From Streptomyces sp. NRRL S-31 (GTDB lineage Bacteria > Actinomycetota > Actinomycetes > Streptomycetales > Streptomycetaceae), in the NCBI RefSeq assembly GCF_000718775.1, contig NZ_JOCB01000011.1, positions 1 to 64,000 on the forward strand: a stretch of DNA of 64,000 nt, read 5' to 3'. The position numbers were made by a program, and so were the translations under genes. Of this stretch, positions 8,216 through 17,800 are shown in pieces; the stretch's first letter is position 1, and the number at the start of each line of letters is the position of its first letter. The notes under the pieces are model-generated. The model did not search any database, was not told where the DNA came from, and worked only from the letters and a program-made list of their open reading frames with translations.

Positions 8216-9250
8216 GCGGAGGAGGGAACGGCTCCGGTGGCCGGGGCGCCGACCGGCGGCTCCACGCTGTCGGGTGCGGCCACCGCCGCACCGGCGATGC
8301 CCGTCCCCGTGCTGCCCCTGCCGTTGGCGCCGACCGGCCGCGGAGGCGCGCAAGGCGGGCGTACCGGTGCCGGTGGTGCCGGGGGCGAGGGCACCGCGTC
8401 GTCCGAACTGCTGGGCGGCTCGCGGGCCGTCTGGTCGTCGGAGGACGTCACGGGGGCGGCGGCGCCGCCGGCCTCCGCGGCACCGGCACCGGCCCACCCG
8501 GCCGCAGTGCCGACCGGTGGCCCGGCCCATACGGCCGCACAGGCACCCGCCGAGACCGGCGCGGGCCAGGAGGCGACCGAGTCCGCCACCGCGCAGTGGG
8601 CGACCGAGTCCGCGACCGCGCAGTGGGCGGCGGAGTCCGCGACCGTGCAGTGGGCGACCGAGTCCGCGACCGCGCAGTGGGCGGCGGAGACCGTGCCCGG
8701 CGAAGAGGTGGTGGCGGTCCCGCTGCCGGACCTGCCCGACGACCGTGTCCCCGTGCCGGCGCGGACCGAGGCGGCGGAGGACACCTCCACCTGGGACGTG
8801 GCGGCGGCCGGCTTCGGCATGCTGATGGTCGCGTTCGCGGGCCAGGGTACGGCCGACGCCGAGCACCCGGAGAGCACCTCCGGGTACGCGACGGCCGCGC
8901 CGGCCGTCTGGGAGGCGGAGGGCACGAGCACCGCCCGGGCCGCGGAACGCACGGTGGACCCGGGCACCGCGTCTTTCGCCGAGCCGGAGCTGACGACCTG
9001 GCGGCCGGCCGCGCGAGGCGCCACGGCGGTCCAGGGCCCGGCCGCCGCGAGCCTCGACCCCGACGTCGAGATCCGCTGCGGGAACGGCGCGGGCGAGCTG
9101 CCGGAGGAACCGGAGGCCGAGGCGACCGGGACCGGAGCGGACGGCGAGCAGGAGGAGGACGATGCCGACGACAAGGGCATGGTCAACCTGCTGACGCAGG
9201 ACGCCTCGACCTGGGGCACCCGGCCCGTCGTACCGGACTCCATCGGCTAG
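7865..9250 (+). CDS. C-terminal part of the frameshifted PGRS-like T7SS substrate
   Basis: This frame carries the continuation of the repeats from the preceding entry (AEPVAGAAAGGPGLSGLDA from about 7950, then GMPMMPMAPGMGAQGAG) and runs to a plausible C-terminus (VVPDSIG, stop 9248-9250). The nominal GTG at 7865 is not a credible start: it has no ribosome binding site and its first ~25 residues are out of character. The composition is Ala/Gly/Glu/Pro-rich with no cysteine beyond the artefactual start, and the C-terminal ~170 residues are acidic. Two shifts are needed to join it to the upstream part, one near 7860-7869 and one near 7930-7945. It is best read as one gene 5986-9250, either mutated or mis-sequenced; independent translation cannot be excluded. 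Confidence 0.6.
   Translation: MHVAGHGCAGCGCAERRWSRTAGLAVPEAEPVAGAAAGGPGLSGLDAGQAATQSAVSSVPGAGETAAAVAGMPMMPMAPGMGAQGAGAGNGSSGERSDSSGLLEQATAPWTGAGEVGAEEGTAPVAGAPTGGSTLSGAATAAPAMPVPVLPLPLAPTGRGGAQGGRTGAGGAGGEGTASSELLGGSRAVWSSEDVTGAAAPPASAAPAPAHPAAVPTGGPAHTAAQAPAETGAGQEATESATAQWATESATAQWAAESATVQWATESATAQWAAETVPGEEVVAVPLPDLPDDRVPVPARTEAAEDTSTWDVAAAGFGMLMVAFAGQGTADAEHPESTSGYATAAPAVWEAEGTSTARAAERTVDPGTASFAEPELTTWRPAARGATAVQGPAAASLDPDVEIRCGNGAGELPEEPEAEATGTGADGEQEEDDADDKGMVNLLTQDASTWGTRPVVPDSIG
8573..8680 (+). repeat. Four 27-base tandem repeats
   Basis: Four in-frame 9-residue units of the form ATESATAQW, with Ala/Thr and Val/Ala variants. A typical slippage-prone coding minisatellite in a secreted low-complexity region. 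Confidence 0.85.
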
Positions 9251-9281
9251 GCACCGCCCACGCCCACCCGGCGTGTCCCTC

Positions 9282-9318
9282 GCCCGTGCCGGACGGCCCA
9301 CAGCCGTCCGGCGCGGGC
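9282..9318 (+). terminator. Hairpin after the PGRS-like gene
   Basis: Arms 9282-9297 and 9303-9318 pair over 16 bases with one G-T wobble and a 5-base loop, 32 bases after the stop at 9250 and about 70 bases before the next start. GC-only stem without a T-run. Confidence 0.55.
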
Positions 9319-9386
9319 GGGACGCCCCTCCCGCCGCCCCTTCCACCGCCCGCTCGACGGCTTCGGCCGCCCAGGAGAACGGACCC

Positions 9387-9986
9387 ATGAGCGACATGAG
9401 CACCGCACCCGCCACACCGGTCGTGCCCGAACCGCCCGACGACATCAGGGATGCCGCGCGCCAGGCCCCGGACCACTGGTTCGGGATGGTCGACCCGGCC
9501 TGGGACGAGGCCGGGGGGCCGCCGCCCGACTGGGCCGTCATCGGCCGGTGGCGCTCGGACGCGGCCGGCGAGATCGTCGAGTGGCAGGAGAACGACACCT
9601 ACCGTCCCTCGCCCGCCGCGCTGGGCTGGGCCCCGCCCACGGACCCGGCGGACCACGCCGTGCAGCGGGCCGCCACCGGTTACGGCCGGCCCGAGGACGT
9701 CGTACGCGCCCTCGTCGACAGCGAACTGGCCGTGCACGTCCGCCCGGACGGCGAAGTCGTCACCGCCGTGACCCCTGAGGGCACCGCGGTGGTGCCCGCC
9801 TTCACCGCCCAGCCGCAGGTGGACGCGGCCGGGCGACTGGCGTACCGGGTCGTGACCTGCCAGGAGGCCGTCGGCCTGCTCCCTCCCGGCCACCAGCTCT
9901 ACCTCAACCCGGCCGGAGCCGTCGCCCTCGCCGTGGAGACACAGCCGCTCCTCGAGGCGCTGGCGGAGGCGGGGGACAGGGCGTAG
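9387..9986 (+). CDS. SseB-like type VII secretion system-associated protein
   Basis: 199 residues from the ATG at 9387, chosen because AGGAG at 9373-9377 sits 9 bases upstream; a longer reading from 9273 would add a low-complexity Arg/Ala leader. Features are an N-terminal DHWFGMVDPAW segment, PDWAVIGRWRSDAAGEI, and a mixed alpha/beta C-terminal half with LAVHVRPDGEVVTAVTPEG, followed by a YRVVTCQEAV..LLPPGHQLYLNP segment resembling the SseB N-terminal domain. Proteins of this type are repeatedly found beside WXG100 genes in Streptomyces and are annotated as T7SS-associated; the biochemical role is unknown. Likely cytosolic. A hairpin separates it from the PGRS-like gene and a 205-base gap follows it. 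Confidence 0.75.
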   Translation: MSDMSTAPATPVVPEPPDDIRDAARQAPDHWFGMVDPAWDEAGGPPPDWAVIGRWRSDAAGEIVEWQENDTYRPSPAALGWAPPTDPADHAVQRAATGYGRPEDVVRALVDSELAVHVRPDGEVVTAVTPEGTAVVPAFTAQPQVDAAGRLAYRVVTCQEAVGLLPPGHQLYLNPAGAVALAVETQPLLEALAEAGDRA

Positions 9987-10010
9987 AGCGTCCACGTCCC
10001 GCCGGAGGGT

Positions 10011-10036
10011 GTCTTTTCGGAGCACGTCTTTTCGGA
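10011..10036. promoter_or_regulatory. Paired direct repeat in the largest intergenic gap
   Basis: The 11-base sequence GTCTTTTCGGA occurs at 10011-10021 and again at 10026-10036, a 15-base spacing. It is unusually T-rich for this DNA. It could be a regulator binding site controlling the genes from 10192 onward, including the giant gene. Confidence 0.3.
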
Positions 10037-10089
10037 CAGGACCGGTGTTCACGCGGGCACGCCTCCTGAGCTTGGGTTCTCTCCCGGGC

Positions 10090-10111
10090 CCGCTCGTGTT
10101 TACGTGAGCGG
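10090..10111 (+). promoter_or_regulatory. Small hairpin in the 9987-10191 gap
   Basis: Arms 10090-10098 and 10103-10111 pair over 9 bases (two wobbles) around a 4-base loop. It could be an operator, an attenuator or a weak terminator. Confidence 0.25.
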
Positions 10112-10191
10112 CAGAGGCTGTGACCGCCTCATCCGTCACCGAGGCCCGCGCCGGGTGACCGTCCGACCCCCCGACCCATGAGGAGCGAGCA

Positions 10192-10611
10192 GTGTCTACG
10201 CCGTACGACGATCAGCTCGAGGAACTGCGGGCGGGCTACCAGGCCCAGTTGGCGCAGATCGGCGAGTTGCAGAGCCGTATGCGCGAGGTGACGGGCACCG
10301 CCACGGCCAAGGCGCAGGCCATGAAGGTCACGGTCGGCCCGCAGGGCGAGCTGCTGTCGGTGGAGTTCCCCACCGGCGCCTACCGCAGCATGGCTCCCAA
10401 GGAGCTGGCGGACCTGATCGTCAAGACGGTGCAGGAGGCCAGGGGGAAGGCCACCGCCGCCGTCGCCGAGGTCATGGCTCCGCACCTGCCCCAGGGGTTC
10501 GATACGACGGGACTGCTGAACGGGTCCGCCGACGTGACCCAGCTGATGGGGTCCGAACCGGTCATGCCGGACGCGGTGCGGGAGTACGTGGACCGGGGCC
10601 GCCCGGTGTGA
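10192..10611 (+). CDS. YbaB/EbfC-like protein of the T7SS locus
   Basis: 139 residues from GTG at 10192, with AGGAG at 10181-10185. Residues 5-45 form an N-terminal amphipathic helix (DDQLEELRAGYQAQLAQIGE). A beta-hairpin follows (MKVTVGPQGELLSVEF), then a helix with APKELADLIVKTVQEARGKA. This is the arrangement of YbaB/EbfC nucleoid-associated proteins. YbaB-like proteins with extended C-termini are common in actinomycete ESX/T7SS loci, where they may act as chaperones or substrates rather than DNA binders. The gene lies 101 bases before a WXG100 gene and close to the giant effector gene, suggesting an expression unit. Confidence 0.75.
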   Translation: MSTPYDDQLEELRAGYQAQLAQIGELQSRMREVTGTATAKAQAMKVTVGPQGELLSVEFPTGAYRSMAPKELADLIVKTVQEARGKATAAVAEVMAPHLPQGFDTTGLLNGSADVTQLMGSEPVMPDAVREYVDRGRPV

Positions 10612-10712
10612 CGGCCCGACGGTGCTTCCCGTGCCGCCGGAACCGTTCCGCCGCCCCCCCGTCACCCCTGTCGCCGTTCGTCTGACCCACCTGTTCGGAT
10701 TGGAGCCCCGCC

Positions 10713-11081
10713 ATGGCTGAGAACTTCATCGTCAACCCCGACGGGCTCCAGAACGCGAGCGTGCCGCTGAGGGCGCTGGCGGAGCGTCTGGGGGGATTTT
10801 TCGAGGCAGCGTCGGCCGTGATCGCGGACGGGTCCAAGGCGTGGGGGGATGACAAGCCCGGTCGGCAGTTCGCGAGCAGGTACGTTCCCGTCGCCAGGGA
10901 CATCATCGAGGCCGGGCAAGGCATCCGGACGGTCCTGACCACGACCGGGGAGAACCTGCATGAGATGGGCAAGGGCTTCTCGAGCGCCAATGAGAACAGC
11001 ATGCAGGCCACGAGCCGGCTGAACGGGCAGTTCGGCGGCACCCAGGGCCGGGGCGGCAGCGGCGGCGGACGACGCGCGTGA
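10713..11081 (+). CDS. WXG100-type T7SS protein directly preceding the giant gene
   Basis: 122 residues; GGAG at 10700-10703 precedes the ATG. It is helical with the turn motif W44-G-D46 (SKAWGDDKPGRQF), followed by a second helix (VARDIIEAGQGIRTVL) and a Gly/Arg tail (GRGGSGGGRRA). Its TGA (11079-11081) overlaps the GTG start of the giant gene (11078-11080), so the two are translationally coupled. In T7SS toxin operons a small WXG100-like protein encoded just upstream usually binds the helical head of the large toxin and targets it for secretion. That role is inferred here from position and fold. Confidence 0.85.
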   Translation: MAENFIVNPDGLQNASVPLRALAERLGGFFEAASAVIADGSKAWGDDKPGRQFASRYVPVARDIIEAGQGIRTVLTTTGENLHEMGKGFSSANENSMQATSRLNGQFGGTQGRGGSGGGRRA

Positions 11082-11880
11082 GTGCTGTTCCCGAGCCCCT
11101 TAGGTGGGCCGCGCTCATCACCGGCACGGAACTGCCGAAGGCTGATCCTGCCCTGCTGCGTCAGCAGGGTGAGGTCTGGGGCAGCCTTGCCCAGCAGGTC
11201 CAGGGCATGATGAGCGAGGTCAGCTCGGTCCGCAACGGTGTTCTGTCCAATGTGAACGGGCAGCCGGCGGAGGCGTTCGACAGCTACATGCGGACGCTGG
11301 GCACGACGTTGCCCGAGTTGGCGAAGGCGGCCGACAACCTGCGGGTGCAGAGCGACGATTTCGCTCTGGAGGTCGAGCACGCCACCGCGATGACCGAGGC
11401 GATGCTGGCCTGGATGCTGGTCGAACTGGCGTTCCTGGCGAACACGTTGTTCGGGCTGGCGGCGGTGCCCGCGCTGATCACGGGTGTGCGGCAGGTGATC
11501 CAGGCGATCCTGCGGCGGCTGTTCATGTCGGCGGCGATCGGCGCCGCTTCGATGTCGGGGCTGGAGGCGCTTCTCCAGGGCATCGAGATGCTCAAGGGCA
11601 CGCGTAAGCACTTCGACGCCAAGACCGTGGGCAACATGGCGCTGGGCGGGGCCATCGGCGGTGCCGTCTTCGGCGCGTTCTCCGGGGTGGCTTCGCATTT
11701 CGTGCCGAAGTTCGCGAACTCGCTGATCGGGCGTACGGCGATCGGTGGCGCGTCGGGTGTGGCGGGTGGCGCGGCGGTCAACTCCGCGCTCGGTGCGGAC
11801 CAGGATCTGGGGCTCGCGTTCCTGGCGGGTGCGGCGGGTGCCATGCTCAGCAGGCCGGACACGGGCGGGGGCCGCAAGGC
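11078..11880 (+). other. Giant protein, residues 1-268: CpnT-like WXG100 head with hydrophobic segments
   Basis: A helical hairpin (WAALITGTELPKADPALLRQ, then VNGQPAEAFDSYMRTLG in place of W-x-G) is followed by a third helix and a long hydrophobic stretch from residue 109 (MLAWMLVELAFLANTLFGLA). Gly/Ala-rich hydrophobic segments follow at about 187-206 (MALGGAIGGAVFGAF) and beyond. The same layout heads CpnT/TNT-type T7SS toxins. It probably acts as the secretion-targeting head that pairs with the WXG100 protein encoded upstream; the hydrophobic segments may insert in membranes. Confidence 0.75.
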
Positions 11881-14800
11881 GGACGCGACGCCGACGGAGG
11901 GGCTGGCCGACGCGGTCAAGTCGCTGTCGACCAAGGATCCGTTCAAGTCGCCGGACGGTGTGAACAGTTCGGATCTGTTCGCGTTCGGCGGTGTGGGCGG
12001 CCCGGGAGGCACGAAGGACTTCACGACGGTCACCCCGGACCCGGGCACGGGTACTCCTGGTCGTTCGCCCTCGGTCGACACACTGCCGCGCTACACGGCG
12101 TCCGCTGATCCCAGGCCGGAGACGACCGTTCCTGCGGGTGCGGGTACTCCTGGTCGTTCGCCCTCGGTCGACACACTGCCGCGCTACACGGCGTCCGCTG
12201 ATCCCACGCCGGAGACGACCGTTCCTGCGGGTGCGGGTGCGGGTGCGGGCGCCGGGACACCGGGCGCGCCGGGTACGCGCACGGCTGGCGCTGGTGTCAC
12301 GCGGACGGAGCCGGTGGTCCGGGGCGGTGTCCCGGATCCCGTCGGGACCGGTGGTGTGCCTCCGGTCATGCGACAGGGGACGGGGCTGCCCGGTTTCGAG
12401 ACCGTGGAGTCGGCCCCGGGCGGGGGTTCCGTGCGGCCGGCGGACCCTGTGACGGCCTCCACGGCAGAGCCGGTGGTTCCGCCTGTCCGGAGCGGTGGCG
12501 GCGAGGGTGGAGCACCGGACGCGGTCCGTGCTCCGGAGACGGCGGCGCCGAACGCGGGCACGGTTCGGCTGGAGGAGCCCGCGTCGGCGGGTGGCGCTGC
12601 GGAGGTGCCGGGGCGCACCGTCGCCGGTCCTGGTGGCGGGTCTGCCGGGGTGCGCGGTGTGGAGGAGACGCCGGTCGCGGGTGCCGTGCGGTCCGAGGGA
12701 CCGGAGGCCGTCGGGGGCGGCGGTGTGGTGCCGGGCCGGGCTGTGGAGCCGGGTGCGGGCGGCCAGGCCGGTGTGCCAGTGGGTCGTACGGCTGGTGAGA
12801 CGACCGTGCCCGGTGCGGGGGCGTCGACCGGTCCGCGACCGGATGGGACCGGTACCCCGTCGGCGGCTGCGGGCAGGCCGGAGGGTGTGGCGCGCGGCGC
12901 CGAGACGTCCACGCCCTCGTCGACGGGCAACACCGCGTCGCCCAGGCCGTCCTCCACCGCTCAGCCCGGCCCGGCTCCCGCGCCTCGTGCGGCTGGTGGG
13001 CCGGAGGCCACTGTCAGGGATGGCGGGGGCGCGGCTCCTGCGGTCCGTACCGAGGCGGCGGCGCCGGGGACTGGTACGGCGGCACGGCCGGGTGAGGTGT
13101 CCGGGGCCGGGGCCGGTGCTGGTGTGCGTGGTGCTGGTGAGCCGGTGACTTCGGGTCAGGGTGCGGGTGTGCGGCCTGACGCGGCGGTCTCTGGTGGCGG
13201 GGGTTCCCGGCCGGCCACGGTGGGCCAGGCGCCTGGTTCGGGTGTGCGCGCTGCTGGTGAACCGTCGTCGGTGGCGGGTCAGGGTGCGGGTGCGCGGCAG
13301 GACACCGTGGTCCCTGGCGGCGGGGATGCGCGGCCCGGTGCGGTGGCGGAGCAGGCCACGCCGAACGCGCGGATCCAGAGCCCGGGTGAGACCGGGAACG
13401 TTCGGCCGGGTGAGGTGTCCGGGGCCGGGGCCGGTGCTGGTGTGCGTGGTGCTGGTGAGTCGGTGACTTCGGGTCAGGGTGCGGGTGTGCGGCCGGACGC
13501 CGTGGTCTCTGGTGGCGGGGATTCCCGGCCGGCCACGGTGGGCCAGGCGCCTGGTTCGGGTGTGCGCGCTGTCGGTGAACCGTCGTCGGTGGCGGGTCAG
13601 GGTGCGGGTGTGCGGCCGGAGCCCGCGACCCGTGGCGGCGGGGATGCGCGGCCGGGTGCGGCGGCGGAGCAGGCCACGCCGAACGCGCGGACCGAGAGCC
13701 GGGGTGGAGAGCGGACGCCGGTGTCCGGTACGGCTGGTGGCGGGGGCGAGGCTGCTGGTCGGGGCCCGGTGTCCGCCGTTGAGCGTGGAGTGCGGGGCTC
13801 GGAGCAGGCCGGGGCGCCGGGGTCGGTGGGCCGGCCTGGTGAGGGGGCTGTCTCCGGTGTGCGTGCCGGGGCCGAGACGGCGGGCCAGGGACGTGAGGTC
13901 TCCGGGGCCGGTGGCGCGGGGTCGCGGCCCGGTGCCGGGGCAGGGGGCACTGGGGCTCCTGCTGTGCGTACGGAAGCGGCGCCGGGTGGCGGTACGGCAG
14001 CGCGGCCGGGTGCGGTGGGCGGGCCTGCCGACGCCGCCGTACGCACCGGGGGCGGACCGGCGGTCACGAGCGAGGGCGCCGGTGCACGGCCCGAGAGCGG
14101 CGTCCGCGCCAGCGGGGACGTACGGACCGGGGCCGGGTCAGAGCAGGCCGCGTCGAACGTGCGTACCGAGAGCCGGCCGTCCGCCGCCGAGGCGCGCGCC
14201 GACGCCCCGGGTGTCACGCGGACCGAGACGCGGGATCCGTTGTCCCCGACGGACGGCCGGGACACCGCGGCGACGGGCGGCACCGAGCGGGCCGACCACG
14301 GCGGGGCGTCCGCCGGTCGGGTCGACGGGCCCTTCACGTCCGGGGTGGTGCGTGAGTCGGCGGCCGCGCCGGAGGTGGTGACCGGCCGGGGCCGGGACGG
14401 GAACGATTTCGCGTTGCCGTTGCCGGAGGGTTCGAGGGCGCTGTTCGACGGGGCGGGTGAGCTGCGGCACGTCGTGCTGCCGGACGGGGTGAGTTTCGAG
14501 CGCGGCTTCGACGGTCTGTGGGGGCCGCCGCGCCACAGCACGGGTGAGGTGATCTCCAGGAAGACGGACAGCGATACCGTGCTCACCCTGCACGACGGCA
14601 GCACCGTGGTGCTGGGCAAGGAGAACGAGCGGATCACCGACAACGCCGCGGACAAGGTCCTGATGTACCGGCAGATCAAGGACGAGAACGGGGCGTGGCT
14701 GGCGCAGCCGAAGGTTTTCCTGCCGCACGAGGAGGGCGGCTGGGTCGAGCGTACCGATCTGAACACCTCCACCTACGAGGGTTTCCTGGCGAGTGCGAAC

Positions 14801-17800
14801 AAGGCGCATGACGCGGCGCAGAAGCTGTTCGACATCGGGGCCCGGTCGGCGCGGAGCGTGCCGGAGCACGAGCGGCTGGACCGTATCGGTGAGGAGCAGC
14901 TGAAGGAGCTGTACTGGCGTGGGACGGAGGATGACAAGATCGCGGCGCTGTATGAGTGGGTGCGGCGCAGCCAGGGCATATCGCTGCGGTACACGCAGCT
15001 GGACGCGGTGATCGGCCTGGGCCGGGGCGAGATGGTCAACATGGCCGCCGGTGAGGGCAAGTCGTGGGTGTTCTTCATGAACGCCGCTTTGCAGGCGGCG
15101 AAGGACGGCGTGTCGGCGTCGTATCTGATCACGCCGAGGGATGTGCTGGCGAACCGGGAGATCGTGCACTTCGAGAAGGTGCTGGGCGACTGGGCCCATG
15201 TCCACCGGATGAACTCCGACACGCCGCCTCCTCCGCCGGGCGGCGACAAGCCCACGATCTACATCGGCACCTCCGAGGACGTGGCGTTCGGGAAACTCAA
15301 GCACGGCCTGTTGCAGGGCCAGAACAACCCGGGTGACGAGATCCGTGTCCATGTCGCCGTCGACGAGGCGGACGAGGCGTTCGTCTACGCCAACCCGACC
15401 TACATCCTCAGCGAGGGCGCGCAGCGCGAGGCCGCACCTCAGACGGTGACCGAGGTGAACTGGGCCGGCGAGACGCTGAAGGACGGTCTGGACCGGGGGG
15501 TGCTGGACGAGACGGACTTCGGTCTGCGTTCCGGTCATCTCGGCGGTGGCGGGGCGCAGCTGACCGAAGCCGGCAGGGCCAAGCTGGAAGCGGAGTTGCA
15601 GCGCGGCCTGACCGAGCAGGAGGTGCACCGGCTGAACATGGCCGCGCTGGCACAGTGGGTGTACAAGCCGAAGATCCACTACGCGGTGCACGAGGGCAAG
15701 ATCTACATCATCGACCAGAACTCGCACAAAGTTCTCTACGACCCGGTCACGTCCTCGGAGTCGCGGTGGAACAACGGTCTGGCGCAGGCGATCGAGCATC
15801 ATCTGGGGCTGACGGTCCGCTCGGACTCCGACAGCAGCCGCAGCCTGACCGCGCAGGACATGGTCAAGCTCACGGAGTTCAGCCAGACCAGCGGCGCCTC
15901 CGGCACGGTCAAGGGACACGACTTCGGCGCGCTGGGCCTGTCGGACACCGTCCGGGACGTCAACCGCTACTACGAGCACCGGTTGGAGTTCATCCCGGAC
16001 CGGATCAGTGAGGATCTCCACCGCAAGCTCGACGAGGTCGTCGACGACACGCTGAACGGTTATCCGGCCGACCGGCGTCCGCCGCAGCTGATCCTGGCCC
16101 ACCGCAACGACCTGGTCGGTGAGATCTCGGCGCGGCTGGAGGCCGCGGGTGTGGAGCACACGGCGATCGACGCGAACTGGTTCCTGGAGAAGGGCCGCTT
16201 CCAGGAGGACGCCTTCGAGGAAGCCATCAAGGACGCGGGCCGGCCCGGCAAGATCACCGTCATCAACATGACCGGCGGCCGCGGCGTCGACATCAAGGTC
16301 GTCGACGCGGCGAAGGAACTGGGCGGACTGCACGTCAGGATCACCGGCCGCTCGCACATCTCCGCCGACATCGACATCCAGGCCGAGAACCGGGCCGCCC
16401 GTGGTGGCGACCCGGGCAAGGTCACCTACTACGGCACCCCGCAAGACGACATCTACGCGCTGTCCCCCAACCCCGACGTGCACCACGTCGTGATCCGGTA
16501 CACCGACGCGGTCAGGAACCACCAGGAGGTCCCCGCCCCGGAGACCGCGCAGGCCCTCGGCCACGCCGAGCAGGACCTGCGCGACCTGGTGCCGCGGCTG
16601 CAGGACGCCGCGGCCGCCGCCCGCCGCGCCCAGTACGCCCATGACGCGCCGGCGAACGCACCCCCGGTCGGCACCACCGGCCAGGCCTCCACCACCGACC
16701 AGGACACCCCCACCCCACCGCCCGAACAACCGGCGGAGCAGCCGGTGGAGCAGTCCGGCACGCACTCCGAGGCGGACATCCCGGCACCGGCCACCGACAC
16801 CACCGACCCCGCCGGAACACGGCCCGGGACGGCCGGCTCCCGGGAGGAGATGCCGGCGGCCCCCGCGCCCCTGCTGGATGCCCTGGCCGGACTGCGCGAC
16901 AGGGTCGAGGCGCGGGAGCGGGCGTACGAGGAGTTCGACAGGCGGCTGGCGGAGTACCCCCCCGGGCTGCGCTCTCCCCTGGTCGCGGAGCGGGTCGCCG
17001 AGGCCCGCGAGACGTTCGCCGACGCGTGGGCACAGGACCACCCGGCCGCGGGCCCCGCCGAACTCACCGCCACCCGTACCCGCGCCCTCACGGATCTGAC
17101 CGCGCACCTGGCGTCCGCACAGGACGCCCTCACGGCACGGGAACAGGCGCAGACGGTCTTCGACCGTGAGGTCGCCACGGTGGTGGTGCCGGACACACGG
17201 ATCCGTACGGCCTTCCAGGGCTCCACCCAGGCGACGGCGCTGGCCGAGGAATTCCGGCAGACGGTGGCCGACGCGTCCGGCGGCACGGAAGCGGCGGTAC
17301 GGGAGTTCCGGCAGCGTTATGCCGAGGCGCACACCGCCTGGGCCGCCGAACGGCGGGCCGGCGCCGCGTTCGACAACGCCCTGCGGACCACGGCCCCGGA
17401 CGGGCGGCGGATCCACCTCGGGGACGGGCTGGCGCAGTGGAGCGCCCCGGTCCGCGATTGGTACTCCGAGCGACTCGTCTCCCTGCGGGAGAGTTACGTC
17501 GCCGAGCGGACCGAGACGCTGGCCGTCGCGGACGAGGACGAGCGTCAGACGCGCCTGGACCGGCTGGACAGCGACATCCGCCAGGCGGCGCTGTTCCAGC
17601 AGCAGCGAGCGCAGGTGGCGGCCGCGGCAGGCCTCCAATTCACCGAGCACACCGCCCGGTTCGCGGCCGACCCGGCCTGGAACAGCGAGCTGACCGCCTG
17701 GTACCAGCACCGGCAGCGGGCACTTTCCGAGCCGCTCCTCGGGCAACTCGACCTGTACGGGCCCCGGGAGCGGGCGCAGGCTTTGGCGCGCTTCGACGAG

